Position numbers and translations under genes: made by a program
Assembly: GCA_902762325.1 (NCBI GenBank)
Contig: CACWNV010000003.1
Coordinates: 1 to 64,000 of the forward strand
Direction of reading: 5' to 3'
DNA: 64,000 bases
Source of the DNA: an uncultured Prevotellaceae bacterium
Lineage (GTDB): Bacteria > Bacteroidota > Bacteroidia > Bacteroidales > Bacteroidaceae
Part shown: in pieces, positions 26,142 to 35,335 of the stretch
Numbering within the stretch: position 1 is the first letter of the stretch
Layout: every line of letters starts with the position of its first letter
Notes under the pieces: model-generated
Seen by the model: only the letters and a program-made list of their open reading frames with translations
Told to the model about the DNA's origin: nothing
Databases searched by the model: none

Positions 26142-28598
26142 ATGAAAAAGGTTAAATTCTTATTAGTATTGGTCATGACGATGGTTTTCTCGGTTGCTAT
26201 GGCACAGAAGACGGTTGTGAAAGGTGTCTTGATGGACAAGAATCTTGGCGAAGGCGAGCCGTTTGCTACGGTCAGAATATTCAAGCAGGGAGAGACGACG
26301 CGCCCTGTTTCCATGTTCCTGACTGATAAAGACGGAAACTTTTCGCGTGAGGTGAACGGTAAGGGTAAGTTCAACATCATCTTCAGCAGCGTTGGCAAAG
26401 AAGATTTGAGCAAGAGTATAGAGCTGTCGGGCAATGGGACGCTCAATCTGGATACTATATATATTAAGGAGAATGTCAACGAACTCTCTGATGTTGCCAT
26501 CGTAGCGCAGAAGCCGCTGGTCAAGATGGAAGTGGACAAGATGAGTTATAGTGTGGCAGAAGACGAGGATGCAAAGTCCAGTACGGTGCTCGACATGCTC
26601 CGCAAAGTGCCGATGGTCACCGTTGACGGTCAGGATAACATCTCTGTGAACGGTTCATCATCTTTCAAGGTGTATGTTGACGGGAAACCTAACGTGATGT
26701 TCTCAAGCAATCCGTCGCTGATATTCAAGAGTATGCCCGCTTCAGCTGTGAAGAATATAGAAGTCGTGACGAATCCCGGCGCCCGCTATGATGCAGAAGG
26801 AGCCAGCGGAGTGTTGAACATCGTGATGAATAGGATGGATACAAAGGCGATGGAGTCGATGAATGGCTACAACGGTACGATTCGTGTCTCAGCCGGTAAC
26901 AGAAGTATTGGAGGCGGCGCATTTGTCAGTGGCCAGCAGGGGAAGTTCTCCTATAGTGGAAACTTGATGGAAAACTATTCGACACCGGGTACGACAGATG
27001 TGGAGATGGAGCAGAAGAACGGCGACGGAAGTATTCTTACCTCAGCCGCAACGAAGGTGAAGATTCCCTTCACGATGGGAAATGTCAGTCTGGGATATGA
27101 GTTGGATGACATGAGTAGTGTGAATGCGACATTCTCCCTGACCAGCTTCAATATGAAAAATGACGGACATACCACAACAAGTCAGACGGGTGGTCTTTAT
27201 GGTAACGGCTTCAACTATGTGAACGATATGAAGATGCGCAACAAGAAGACCTCGTTCAGCGGTAATGTTGACTATCAGCGCTTTTTCAACAAAGAACGCA
27301 CGAAGTCGTTTGTCCTGACCTATCAGTTGGACTATAGTCCATCGAAAATGGAACAGAACAACCGTTTCTCAAATACAGAGATGGCTGTGATAGACCTGAC
27401 CAATCGTAATTCGGTCAACAAAGAACATACGACAGACCACACGATACAGGCAGACTTCACCACTCCTCTCGGTCAGAACAATAAGCTAAGCCTTGGAAGT
27501 AAGCTGATGATGCGCCGTGCCGACTCAGATGCCAAGTACTATCTTGCCGATGTCTATGACGAGCGCTCAAGCATGGATTACCTTTATAAGAACACCATCC
27601 TTGCCGGCTATAGTGAGTATACGGGACAATGGGACAAGCTGGGCGCAAAGGCCGGTCTTCGCTATGAGCAGACATGGCAGAACGTAGAATATCGTCTGGG
27701 GCAAGGTCAGAATTTCTCGACAAACTACGGAAGCTTAGTGCCAAGTGCAAGCCTTTCCTATACTCTGGCACCGACAAGTAACATCGGCCTGACCTATAAC
27801 ATGCGTATCTCCCGACCGGGTATCAGCTATCTGAATCCCTACGTGAACCGTGCCGACCCGAATTCACTATCCTATGGTAATACCGACCTGGACGTTGAGA
27901 AGTCGCATAACATCTCACTTGTGTATAACTTGTACTCTACCAAGTTGATGCTTAATGTCAATGTGCATCATAATTTCACGGATAATGCCATTGAACAGTA
28001 CAGCTTCTTTGACGGAACATTGCTGAATACGACCTACGGCAATATCGTGAAGCGTCATCAGACGGGCGTGAATGTCTATGCCAACTGGCTGTTAGCTCCC
28101 AAGACTCGTATCATGCTCAACGGAGGACTGAACTACAACGACATGCGCAGTAGTGTGTTAGACCTGAAGAATAGCGGCTGGCAGGGAAATATGATGGCAG
28201 GACTCCAGCAGACAATGCCTTGGGACTTGAAGCTTGGCGCGTATCTGATTACTTCCACAAAGAGCTATACCTTGCAGGGATGGAGCAGCGGTTTTAACAT
28301 TCTCACGGCAAATCTGTCCAAATCGTTCTTCAATGACAAGCTCAGCGTGAGCATTCAGGGAATGTTAGGACTCTCTGACGGCGGCAATCTTAAGATGGAA
28401 ACGTATAGCCAGGGAAAGAATTTCCTCAGCCATCAGACAATCAAGGTGCCGATGAGCGGCTTTAATGTCAGCGTCAGCTACACCTTCGGAAACACTAAGC
28501 AGAAGGCAAAGCAGCATGTCAGTCGTGTCCAGAACGACTATATCGAACAACAATCACAGGGCGAGATGCTCAACAACGTGGGAAATGTAGGACAATAA
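26142..28598 (+). CDS. Outer-membrane beta-barrel protein of the TonB-receptor type
   Basis: The 818 residues begin with a signal peptide (to about 21), then a carboxypeptidase-regulatory-like domain (about 22-110), a plug-like region (about 115-230, with VLDMLRKVPMVTVDG and NPGARYDAEGASGVLNI) and a large beta barrel (OMP_b-brl_3 type) to the end. No SusD partner is next to it, and a two-component system follows at 28638. The ligand is unknown; peptides, siderophores or glycans are possible in this family. The C-terminal stretch is Gln/Asn-rich, unusual for a barrel end. Confidence 0.87.
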   Translation: MKKVKFLLVLVMTMVFSVAMAQKTVVKGVLMDKNLGEGEPFATVRIFKQGETTRPVSMFLTDKDGNFSREVNGKGKFNIIFSSVGKEDLSKSIELSGNGTLNLDTIYIKENVNELSDVAIVAQKPLVKMEVDKMSYSVAEDEDAKSSTVLDMLRKVPMVTVDGQDNISVNGSSSFKVYVDGKPNVMFSSNPSLIFKSMPASAVKNIEVVTNPGARYDAEGASGVLNIVMNRMDTKAMESMNGYNGTIRVSAGNRSIGGGAFVSGQQGKFSYSGNLMENYSTPGTTDVEMEQKNGDGSILTSAATKVKIPFTMGNVSLGYELDDMSSVNATFSLTSFNMKNDGHTTTSQTGGLYGNGFNYVNDMKMRNKKTSFSGNVDYQRFFNKERTKSFVLTYQLDYSPSKMEQNNRFSNTEMAVIDLTNRNSVNKEHTTDHTIQADFTTPLGQNNKLSLGSKLMMRRADSDAKYYLADVYDERSSMDYLYKNTILAGYSEYTGQWDKLGAKAGLRYEQTWQNVEYRLGQGQNFSTNYGSLVPSASLSYTLAPTSNIGLTYNMRISRPGISYLNPYVNRADPNSLSYGNTDLDVEKSHNISLVYNLYSTKLMLNVNVHHNFTDNAIEQYSFFDGTLLNTTYGNIVKRHQTGVNVYANWLLAPKTRIMLNGGLNYNDMRSSVLDLKNSGWQGNMMAGLQQTMPWDLKLGAYLITSTKSYTLQGWSSGFNILTANLSKSFFNDKLSVSIQGMLGLSDGGNLKMETYSQGKNFLSHQTIKVPMSGFNVSVSYTFGNTKQKAKQHVSRVQNDYIEQQSQGEMLNNVGNVGQ

Positions 28599-28630
28599 TT
28601 TGGAGGTTACTGAAAATCTTTCTAACTTTG
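28599..28630 (+). promoter_or_regulatory. Bacteroidota promoter of the LytS/LytTR pair
   Basis: TTTG (28599-28602), 20 bases, TAACTTTG (28623-28630). The ATG at 28638 follows after only 7 bases, so the transcript would be leaderless or nearly so unless the ATG at 28674 is used. Confidence 0.75.
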
Positions 28631-28637
28631 TTGGCGT

Positions 28638-29681
28638 ATGTTGAAGATAGAAAAGAAAGACCTGTGGCTTTTTATGGCTCAAGTGGCAGTGTGGACAGTT
28701 GTGTTGTTCGCAATGCCACTCGCCACATTGTTCACCACGCAAGACCTGTCGGCGACGAAGACGTCGTTTTTCGTAGGGTGGGGAATGTTCCGCGCTCCTC
28801 TTGTCGTCTACTTCGTCAACTTCTACCTGCTCGGTCCGTACCTGTTCTTTCGTCGTAGATACTGGGCGTTTGTGTTGAGCAACCTGGTGCTGATACTCGG
28901 ATTGAACTTTCAGTTTTTCCAGCTTTGGCTTCAAAGAGATAACATTCCCAACAGGCCACCCATGACAACAGAGATGTGGATTGGCATCTTCTCCGGCTTT
29001 CTCATGTTCCTGTTGTTCTGTGCCATCATGGCATCTATCGCCATCGGCGTGCGTCACATCATCCGCACACGTAAGATTAAGCAGCAGCTGAAAGACGAGA
29101 AGGCCAAGCATGTTGAGGCAGAGCTGGCGTGGCTGAAAAACCAGATAAACCCCCATTTCCTCTTTAACACCTTGAATAACATTTCAAGTCTGACGCAGAT
29201 AGATGCAGATGCTGCCCAGGATGCCATCGCCCAGCTCAGCGATCTGTTGCGTTATGCCATGTATGAGACCAACAAGAAGATGGTGCCCATTCAAGGGGAA
29301 CTGGAGTTCATGCACAACTATATCAATCTGATGAAGCTTCGTTGTAATGACAAGACAATCGTTACGACAGCCTTTGATGTGCAGCAGAAAATCGAAATAC
29401 CACCGCTACTCTTTGTCTCACTTATCGAGAATTCCTTCAAGCATGGTGTTAGCAGCAGCCGTCCGTCTTCGATAGATATTCGTCTTCAGCTGAATGGTGA
29501 AGACCTGGTCTTCGAATGCAGCAACACGAATTATCCAAAGAATGATGCAGACCGTAGCGGCTCGGGCATCGGTATAGAGAACACCCGACGTCGTCTGGAC
29601 TTAATCTATCATAACAGGTATGATTGGAAGCAGTCGCTTACGGACGACATCTATAACGTATGCATAACCATCCATTTGTAA
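28638..29681 (+). CDS. LytS-type sensor histidine kinase
   Basis: The 347-residue inner-membrane kinase has four predicted membrane spans in the first 145 residues and a HisKA_7TM-free His_kinase (PF06580) domain with the phospho-accepting His173 in INPHFLFNTLNN. The ATPase part shows LIENSFKHGV (N box) and GSGIGIENTRRRLDL (G box). The natural signal is unknown. It signals to the LytTR regulator 19 bases downstream. If the mRNA is leaderless the start at 28638 holds; otherwise ATG 28674 is an alternative that would cut into the first span. Confidence 0.92.
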   Translation: MLKIEKKDLWLFMAQVAVWTVVLFAMPLATLFTTQDLSATKTSFFVGWGMFRAPLVVYFVNFYLLGPYLFFRRRYWAFVLSNLVLILGLNFQFFQLWLQRDNIPNRPPMTTEMWIGIFSGFLMFLLFCAIMASIAIGVRHIIRTRKIKQQLKDEKAKHVEAELAWLKNQINPHFLFNTLNNISSLTQIDADAAQDAIAQLSDLLRYAMYETNKKMVPIQGELEFMHNYINLMKLRCNDKTIVTTAFDVQQKIEIPPLLFVSLIENSFKHGVSSSRPSSIDIRLQLNGEDLVFECSNTNYPKNDADRSGSGIGIENTRRRLDLIYHNRYDWKQSLTDDIYNVCITIHL

Positions 29682-29700
29682 CAATATAAAGCGTTTAGTG

Positions 29701-30465
29701 ATGCCACTTACTTGTATTATCGTCGACGATGAGCCTCTGGCAGTCAGACTCCTTGAATCGTTTGTGAATAAGACTCCCGACCTTCAACTGGTAGGTTCAT
29801 TTACCGACTCTGTCGAAGCCATTAACGTCATAAAGGAACTGAAGCCTGACCTGCTTTTCCTTGACATACAGATGCCAGACATGAGCGGTATGGAACTGGC
29901 ACACGTGGTTCCAGCTGAGACAAAGATAATATTCACAACCGCCTTCAAGGAATATGCCTATGAGAGCTATGAGGTCAGCGCCCTTGACTTCCTGCTGAAA
30001 CCCATTCGCTATAACAAGTTTATTTCTGCCGTAGAGAAAGCCCGTCAGTGGTTTGGGCATAAGCTGAATAATCAGAATAATCAGAATAATCTGAATATTC
30101 AGAATACTCAGAAAGAGCCCCACGGCAAGCAGGAAACGGTCTTCTTGCGTGTTGATGGTGAATTCAGGCAAGTGGCGTTGTCGAAGATTATCTATGTATG
30201 CGGCATGAAGGATTATGTCATGTTTTACCTTTCTGACGAGAAAAGGCCTCTGATTACACATCTGACGATGAAGTCGGTTGAGGATATGCTTCCGTCCACA
30301 CTTTTTATGCGCATCAGCCGTTCATATATTGTGGCTTTGGATAAAATCAAAAGCGTCGACCGTAACGAATGTGTGTACATCGGAGATGAGATTATAAAGG
30401 TTACAGATGCATATCACGAAAAATTCATCAGTTATTTGAACTCAAGATTCCCAGGCAGCAAATAA
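29701..30465 (+). CDS. LytTR-family response regulator
   Basis: The 254 residues comprise a receiver domain (1-120) with acidic Asp9, Asp10 and phospho-acceptor Asp55 in LFLDIQMPDMSG, then an Asn/Gln-rich linker (about 122-140), then a LytTR DNA-binding domain (about 150-254). ATG 29701 is preferred; a GTG directly before it would add one residue. The linker DNA is a 9-bp tandem repeat, which could change length in frame. It is the partner of the kinase upstream. No terminator is clear after it. Confidence 0.93.
   Translation: MPLTCIIVDDEPLAVRLLESFVNKTPDLQLVGSFTDSVEAINVIKELKPDLLFLDIQMPDMSGMELAHVVPAETKIIFTTAFKEYAYESYEVSALDFLLKPIRYNKFISAVEKARQWFGHKLNNQNNQNNLNIQNTQKEPHGKQETVFLRVDGEFRQVALSKIIYVCGMKDYVMFYLSDEKRPLITHLTMKSVEDMLPSTLFMRISRSYIVALDKIKSVDRNECVYIGDEIIKVTDAYHEKFISYLNSRFPGSK
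30064..30108 (+). repeat. 9-bp tandem repeat inside the LytTR gene linker
   Basis: Five imperfect copies of CAGAATAAT run from 30064 to 30108, two of them identical, encoding Gln-Asn-Asn type triplets between the receiver and the DNA-binding domain. Gain or loss of a copy keeps the frame. Confidence 0.8.
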
Positions 30466-30493
30466 TCGCACAAGATAAAAAACTATTTCTGTG

Positions 30494-30525
30494 TTTCGGT
30501 TTTTCAGATAAAATGTGTACCTTTG
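30494..30525 (+). promoter_or_regulatory. Promoter of the TetR-HAD pair
   Basis: TTTC (30494-30497), 20 bases, TACCTTTG (30518-30525). The position shows that an ATG-like start at 30513 cannot be used and that the start is at 30543. Confidence 0.65.
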
Positions 30526-30542
30526 TCGAAAATAATAAGGAA

Positions 30543-31160
30543 ATGCGGAAAACAAATAATCCTACGTGTTACCGTCAGGAACTGAAAGACAAGATTCTGA
30601 CGGTGGCAATGAAAGAGTTCAAGCAGAAAGGAATCCGTTCTGTGAAGATGGATGATATTGCGAATTTACTGTCGATTTCCAAGCGTACGATGTATGAGAT
30701 TTATGCCGACAAGGAACATCTGCTCCTTGAAGGTGTCTGCCGTAATGAAAAGTATAAAACGGAATGCGTTGAAAAGTTCAGTAACGACCCTCATCATAAT
30801 GTGATGGATATCATCATGGAAGTGTATCATCTGCAAATGGAGGATCTTGCCAAGACGAACCCGCTCTTCTATGCTGAACTAAAGCGTTATCCGAAAGTGA
30901 TGAGCTACCTTCAGGAAAGACATGCTGATAAAGAGCGGAAATCCCAGTCGTTCTTTTTACGTGGTGTTGAGGAAGGTTATTTTCGTGCTGATGTGGATTA
31001 CAATATCGTGTCGCGAATTGGTAATGCCAGTATTCTTTATGTGATGGAAAACCAGTTATATCGTGAATTTGAATTGCAACATATCTTCCGGAACATAATA
31101 GTACTCTTCATGCGAGGCTTCTGTACAGATAAAGGATTGGCAATCATAGAAAAACTATAA
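30543..31160 (+). CDS. TetR/AcrR family transcriptional regulator
   Basis: The 205-residue protein has an N-terminal TetR HTH at about 12-58 (KEFKQKGIRSVKMDDIANLL, then SISKRTMYEIYADKEHLL) and a helical ligand-binding part. The start at 30543 is chosen because the promoter box at 30518-30525 lies over the alternative start at 30513. It is followed 2 bases later by a HAD phosphatase and probably shares its transcript. No efflux pump is adjacent, so the regulated genes are unknown. Confidence 0.88.
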   Translation: MRKTNNPTCYRQELKDKILTVAMKEFKQKGIRSVKMDDIANLLSISKRTMYEIYADKEHLLLEGVCRNEKYKTECVEKFSNDPHHNVMDIIMEVYHLQMEDLAKTNPLFYAELKRYPKVMSYLQERHADKERKSQSFFLRGVEEGYFRADVDYNIVSRIGNASILYVMENQLYREFELQHIFRNIIVLFMRGFCTDKGLAIIEKL

Positions 31161-31162
31161 AG

Positions 31163-31810
31163 ATGAACATACGAACTTTTAAAGCTGCTTTGTTCGACCT
31201 CGATGGTGTCGTGTTTGATACGGAACCCCAATACTCTGTCTTCTGGGGAGAACAGATGCGGCATTACTTTCCTGAAAGACCCGGACTTGAGAACGTAATC
31301 AAAGGTCAGACATTGGTGCAGATTTATGACAAGTTCTTTCCTGGAATGAAGGAGGAACAAGAAAGAATCACTGCTGGGCTTGATGAATTTGAAGGACAGA
31401 TGAAATTTGAGTATATTGCCGGATTTCCGTCTTTTATAGAAGACTTGCGCCGCAATGGCGTGCGTACAGCTGTTGTAACCAGCAGTAACAAGCCAAAGAT
31501 GGAAAATGTCTATCGTTCCCATCAGGAATTCAAGGACTTGTTTGATCTCGTCCTTACGTCGGAAGACTTCACAAAGAGCAAGCCCGATCCAGAGTGCTAT
31601 TTGATTGGTGCTGCTAAGTTTGGCCTTTCGCCCAATGAATGCTTTGGATTTGAAGATAGCTTTAATGGCTTAAAATCCGTGAAGGCATCGGGTATGACCG
31701 TGGTCGGATTGGCTACAACCAATTCTCCTGAAGCCATCCGTGAGTTTTCTGATGTGATACTCTCTGATTATGTTGGACTTGACTATCAGCGTCTGCTTAG
31801 CTTAATATAG
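31163..31810 (+). CDS. HAD-family phosphatase (beta-phosphoglucomutase-like)
   Basis: The 215-residue cytosolic protein has HAD motif I FDLDGVVFDTEP (nucleophile Asp12, acid Asp14), motif II VVTSSNKPK, motif III Lys in KSKPDPECY, and motif IV GFEDSFNG. The helical cap fits subfamily I beta-phosphoglucomutase/sugar phosphatase relatives. The substrate cannot be told. It is coupled to the TetR gene by a 2-base gap. Confidence 0.87.
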   Translation: MNIRTFKAALFDLDGVVFDTEPQYSVFWGEQMRHYFPERPGLENVIKGQTLVQIYDKFFPGMKEEQERITAGLDEFEGQMKFEYIAGFPSFIEDLRRNGVRTAVVTSSNKPKMENVYRSHQEFKDLFDLVLTSEDFTKSKPDPECYLIGAAKFGLSPNECFGFEDSFNGLKSVKASGMTVVGLATTNSPEAIREFSDVILSDYVGLDYQRLLSLI

Positions 31811-31856
31811 GAGTTGATAAACAATAATTTCGTAAGACTATCCGTTTAGATAACAA

Positions 31857-33296
31857 ATGAATGCGAAATATCTTCTGATCATATTGTTATTATCCGTCGG
31901 GCTTGTCAGCTCATGTAGTGACGATGATTCGTTCACTACATCTTCCCAGCACCGCCTTGTTTTCTCTGAGGATACGATTAAACTTGATACCGTATTTAGT
32001 AATGTTCCTACTCCCGCAAAGTCGTTTTGGGTTTATAACAAGTCGGGCGATGGTCTCCGATGTACGAATATAAGACTGGAGCACGGTAATCAGACGGGGT
32101 TCCGGGTGAATGTTGACGGTACGTATCTTGGTGCATCAGTGGGGTATCAGATGGGAGGCGTTGAAATCAGAAACAAAGATAGCATTCGTGTCTTTGTTGA
32201 GTTGACCTCACCCTATAATTATAAAGAGGCGGCAAAGTATTTGGAAGACAATCTTCTGTTTACTTTGGAAAGTGGCATTACCCAGCGAGTGAATCTAAAT
32301 GCCTGGTCATGGGATGCACGTCTTCTGCATAATGTTCATATCAAAAAAGACTCTGTGATTTCAGGTGAGAAGCCGATTGTTATCTACGGTGGGATAAAAG
32401 TTGATACCATGGCTACCCTTACCATTAAAGAGGGGACAACGCTGTATTTTCACAATGATGCCGGTATAGATGTCTATGGCAGATTGATATGTGAAGGTAC
32501 AGCAGAGAATAATGTTGTGTTACGTGGCGACCGTATTGACCATATGTTTGATTATCTGCCGTATGACTATGTTACCGGTCAATGGCAGGGAATCCATTTC
32601 TATGGCTCTTCTTATGATAATGAGTTAATATATACTGATATCCATAGCACTTTTGACGGCATTATTGTTGACTCATGCGATGTGAACCGTCTGTCCCTTT
32701 CCTTATTATCCTCTACGGTACATAACTGTCAGGGGTATGGCGTTATGGCAACGAATAGTCAGGTGTTAATTGAGAATTCTCAGATTACCAACACTTTAAA
32801 TGATTGTCTATACGTTAACGGCGGTTTAGCTTCAGTTAATAATTGTACGTTAGCCCAGTTCTATCCTTTTGATGCCAATCGTGGCGTTGCTCTTCGTTTC
32901 AGTGCACGTCAGTATGCTCTTGAGATTTTAAAATGTCAGAATAGTTTGATTACGGGTTATGCCGATGATGAAATGATGGGAGAGGGAGGAGACAGCTTGA
33001 CTTCCTTTAATTATTATTTCTCCGATTGCATCATCCGAACTCCAAAGATTACTACAGAAGATAGCTTGTGCTTCGTTAATGTTTTATTCGAAGATATAAA
33101 AGACACTTTGCATTATGGTCAGAAGCATTTCATGAGAATTGATACTGATAGCCTGCGGTATGATTTCCGTCTTGACACCATCAGTCCTGCCATCGACCGC
33201 GGTAATCCTCTGACTTCTCTTCCCTTGGATCGTAACGGAATCATCAGGGATGAAAAACCTGACATCGGATCATTTGAACGAATTAAAAATAATTGA
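31857..33296 (+). CDS. Lipoprotein with right-handed beta-helix domain
   Basis: The 479 residues have a lipoprotein signal ending LVSSC with a following acidic SDDD, which in Bacteroidota often favours surface export. An N-terminal beta-sandwich-like part (about 25-150) is followed by parallel beta-helix coils (about 160-420), with phrases such as IKVDTMATLTIKEGTTLYF and GIDVYGRLICEGTAENNV. The end AIDRGNPLTSLPLDRNG is typical of choice-of-anchor/beta-helix proteins. No catalytic residues are obvious, so it may bind or present glycans. It is followed 24 bases later by cdd. Confidence 0.82.
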   Translation: MNAKYLLIILLLSVGLVSSCSDDDSFTTSSQHRLVFSEDTIKLDTVFSNVPTPAKSFWVYNKSGDGLRCTNIRLEHGNQTGFRVNVDGTYLGASVGYQMGGVEIRNKDSIRVFVELTSPYNYKEAAKYLEDNLLFTLESGITQRVNLNAWSWDARLLHNVHIKKDSVISGEKPIVIYGGIKVDTMATLTIKEGTTLYFHNDAGIDVYGRLICEGTAENNVVLRGDRIDHMFDYLPYDYVTGQWQGIHFYGSSYDNELIYTDIHSTFDGIIVDSCDVNRLSLSLLSSTVHNCQGYGVMATNSQVLIENSQITNTLNDCLYVNGGLASVNNCTLAQFYPFDANRGVALRFSARQYALEILKCQNSLITGYADDEMMGEGGDSLTSFNYYFSDCIIRTPKITTEDSLCFVNVLFEDIKDTLHYGQKHFMRIDTDSLRYDFRLDTISPAIDRGNPLTSLPLDRNGIIRDEKPDIGSFERIKNN

Positions 33297-33320
33297 CTTT
33301 ACCAAAACCGAAATATTGTC

Positions 33321-33803
33321 ATGAAAAATATTAAGATGGAATTCAATATACAGTTCTGTAGCTATGATGAACTGTTGAATGAAGACAAGGTGTTGGTTGA
33401 TGCTGCTATTAAGGCAACAGGCAATTCGTATGCTAAGTATAGTAATTTCAATGTAGGAGCAGCCATTCGCCTGGCTGACGGGCAGATAATAATTGGTGCC
33501 AATCAAGAGAACGCCGCTTTCCCTTCGGGATTGTGTGCGGAGAGAGCCGCTATTTTTGCAGCCCAGTCGCAATACCCGGAACAACCTATTACATCATTGG
33601 CAATAGCCGCAAAGAATGAACATGGTGTTGTAGCCGTTCCAGTATCGCCTTGCGGTGCCTGTCGGCAAGTCATTCTTGAAATAGAAGACCGGTATCAGCA
33701 TCCGGTTCGCATCTTGCTCTATGGAACAAATGGAGTTTATATAATCAACACCATAAAAGATTTGCTTCCGCTTTGCTTCGTAGATGCTGACATGAGACAA
33801 TAG
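33321..33803 (+). CDS. cdd: Cytidine deaminase
   Basis: Deaminates cytidine and deoxycytidine to uridines in pyrimidine salvage. The 160 residues show the zinc site CAERAAIF (Cys and catalytic Glu) and PCGACRQV (two Cys), and the substrate motif FNVGAAIR. The ATG at 33321 gives a usual length; ATG 33336 is an alternative. Confidence 0.94.
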   Translation: MKNIKMEFNIQFCSYDELLNEDKVLVDAAIKATGNSYAKYSNFNVGAAIRLADGQIIIGANQENAAFPSGLCAERAAIFAAQSQYPEQPITSLAIAAKNEHGVVAVPVSPCGACRQVILEIEDRYQHPVRILLYGTNGVYIINTIKDLLPLCFVDADMRQ

Positions 33804-33843
33804 TTAACAAATGTTATCTTGGTGGAAAATGTCAGGCATTTAT

Positions 33844-33874
33844 TTTGAGGTTTCAGTCAAAAACATTACCTTTG
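33844..33874 (+). promoter_or_regulatory. Bacteroidota promoter of tRNA-Ser/tRNA-Glu
   Basis: TTTG (33844-33847), 19 bases, TACCTTTG (33867-33874), then CACC. It lies 49 bases before the tRNA-Ser gene. Confidence 0.8.
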
Positions 33875-33923
33875 CACCGCATTTGACACAAAATGCTCTG
33901 GTAAATTCAGAACCAACCGGTAA

Positions 33924-34010
33924 GGAAGTTTGGGTGAGTGGCTGAAACCAGCAGTTTGCTAAACTGCCGTGCGGGTTACCGTACCGGGGGTTCGAATCCC
34001 CCAGCTTCCG
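33924..34010 (+). tRNA. tRNA-Ser (GCT)
   Basis: An 87-base gene with 7-bp acceptor stem GGAAGTT/AGCTTCC, anticodon arm GCAGT-TTGCTAA-ACTGC (anticodon GCT), a long variable arm as expected for serine, and the GGTTCGAATCC T-arm. The 3' CCA is not encoded. Confidence 0.95.
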
Positions 34011-34053
34011 CACTGGAAATGTCAAAATGCCTCAATAGGTATTAACCAGATAT

Positions 34054-34125
34054 GGTGGATTCATCTAATGGTTAGGATACAAGATTCTCAATCTTGGCAT
34101 AGGGGTTCGATTCCCCTATCCACTA
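34054..34125 (+). tRNA. tRNA-Glu (CTC)
   Basis: A 72-base gene with acceptor GGTGGAT/ATCCACT (G:T at the end pair), anticodon arm CAAGA-TTCTCAA-TCTTG (anticodon CTC) and T-arm AGGGG-TTCGATT-CCCCT. CCA is not encoded. It is probably co-transcribed with tRNA-Ser. Confidence 0.92.
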
Positions 34126-34128
34126 CAA

Positions 34129-34170
34129 AAAAGCACCTTGTAAGTTGTAGACTTGCAGGGTGCTTTTGTT
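34129..34170 (+). terminator. Terminator after tRNA-Glu
   Basis: AAAAGCACCTTG and the later GCAGGGTGCTTTT form a stem with minor mismatches, followed by GTTTTG. Confidence 0.75.
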
Positions 34171-34226
34171 TTGTATGGGTGTACTAAACGTGTATTTATT
34201 CGACTGTAGGTGTTTTTTCCTACCAG

Positions 34227-35315
34227 TTATTCATCAAGTCTTTGTTGAACAAACTCAGACAATTCTTCACCTCTTAGCCCGGCTTGTAAGACCTTTCCAT
34301 TGTTATCAACGACGAGGGTAAAGGGGATGGCATTGATGTTGAACATTTTCACCGCTGAGTTCTCCCATCCGTTTAGCTCAGAAAGATGTGTCCAGTCGAG
34401 TTGTAGTTTAGTAATAGTGTTTCTCCAGGCTTTTGCATTTGTATCAAGGGATATGCCTATGATGCCTAATCCTTTGTCTTTCAGACGCGTGAATGTATCC
34501 TTTAGCTTCGGCATTTCTTGCATGCAAGGTGCACACCAGGTTGCCCAAAAGTCTATGATGGTAATTTTATGCTTACTGATTTCCGATAGGACAGAAACGC
34601 TATTACCCTCAAGGTCCTGCATGGAGAAGTCGGGTAGCTTCATGTTTGAACGCTCGAGAAGGACAGATTCCATTTGCTTGATACGTGGACGGTTCCGCAT
34701 GACTTCCGGGAGTTTCTTTATTAACATCAGCCTTTCTTCATTACTGATGACCTCATCGTCGTAATAATTGATGATGAAGTACCCGAGTTCGTTTTGGATA
34801 TTACGTTCAGCGGTACGAATGATACTCTTATTCAATTGTTTTTCAAGCTTCTTTATTTCAACCATCGCGGCATCTTGCTGCTCCGATGACGAACCATTAT
34901 CGAAAGCTTGAGTGACAATGTTGTTGATTTGTTTGCCATACATGTTAACGGTGTCGGTAAGTAACTGCCATTCATCATTGATTAATGTGCCGCTTACCCT
35001 TGACTTACCGACATCCGCTTTCATGTGGATATTAATATTGCCTGGTTCTATGAAAAAGGGAATATTAATATCAGGTCTGTTCTTACAATAGATCATGCAC
35101 AACCGTGTGGAATCTGTTTCCCCTTCATAAATGAATCCACCGTCTTTGACTATGAGGGTATCTGATGGAGTACCTTCTATCATGTCTGTAGAGACAAATA
35201 GCGTGTCATTGTTCTTTATCCCCTCAGTCGTGCCCGTCACCCTAAACTTCTTTGACTGGCAGCCGATGAATAATAAAGGGAAAATCACTAACCCTACGGC
35301 AAAGACGTGTTTCAT
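34227..35315 (-). CDS. Thioredoxin-like (TlpA-type) lipoprotein with DUF4369 N-domain
   Basis: The 362-residue protein has a lipoprotein signal (LLFIGC), a DUF4369-like N-domain (about 22-110), a helical middle and a C-terminal thioredoxin domain with the standard FWATWCAPC redox centre. It should act on disulfides outside the cytosol. It resembles the protein at 1974 in layout, but with the usual CAPC site. It starts 20 bases after prs ends and so is probably transcribed with it. Confidence 0.87.
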   Translation of the reverse strand: MKHVFAVGLVIFPLLFIGCQSKKFRVTGTTEGIKNNDTLFVSTDMIEGTPSDTLIVKDGGFIYEGETDSTRLCMIYCKNRPDINIPFFIEPGNINIHMKADVGKSRVSGTLINDEWQLLTDTVNMYGKQINNIVTQAFDNGSSSEQQDAAMVEIKKLEKQLNKSIIRTAERNIQNELGYFIINYYDDEVISNEERLMLIKKLPEVMRNRPRIKQMESVLLERSNMKLPDFSMQDLEGNSVSVLSEISKHKITIIDFWATWCAPCMQEMPKLKDTFTRLKDKGLGIIGISLDTNAKAWRNTITKLQLDWTHLSELNGWENSAVKMFNINAIPFTLVVDNNGKVLQAGLRGEELSEFVQQRLDE

Positions 35316-35335
35316 TGTAAAACGGTTGTGTCGTG

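Noticed and set aside
28554-29156. 200-codon open frame on the minus strand over the histidine kinase
   Set aside because: It crosses the kinase gene and its promoter and has no recognisable domain.
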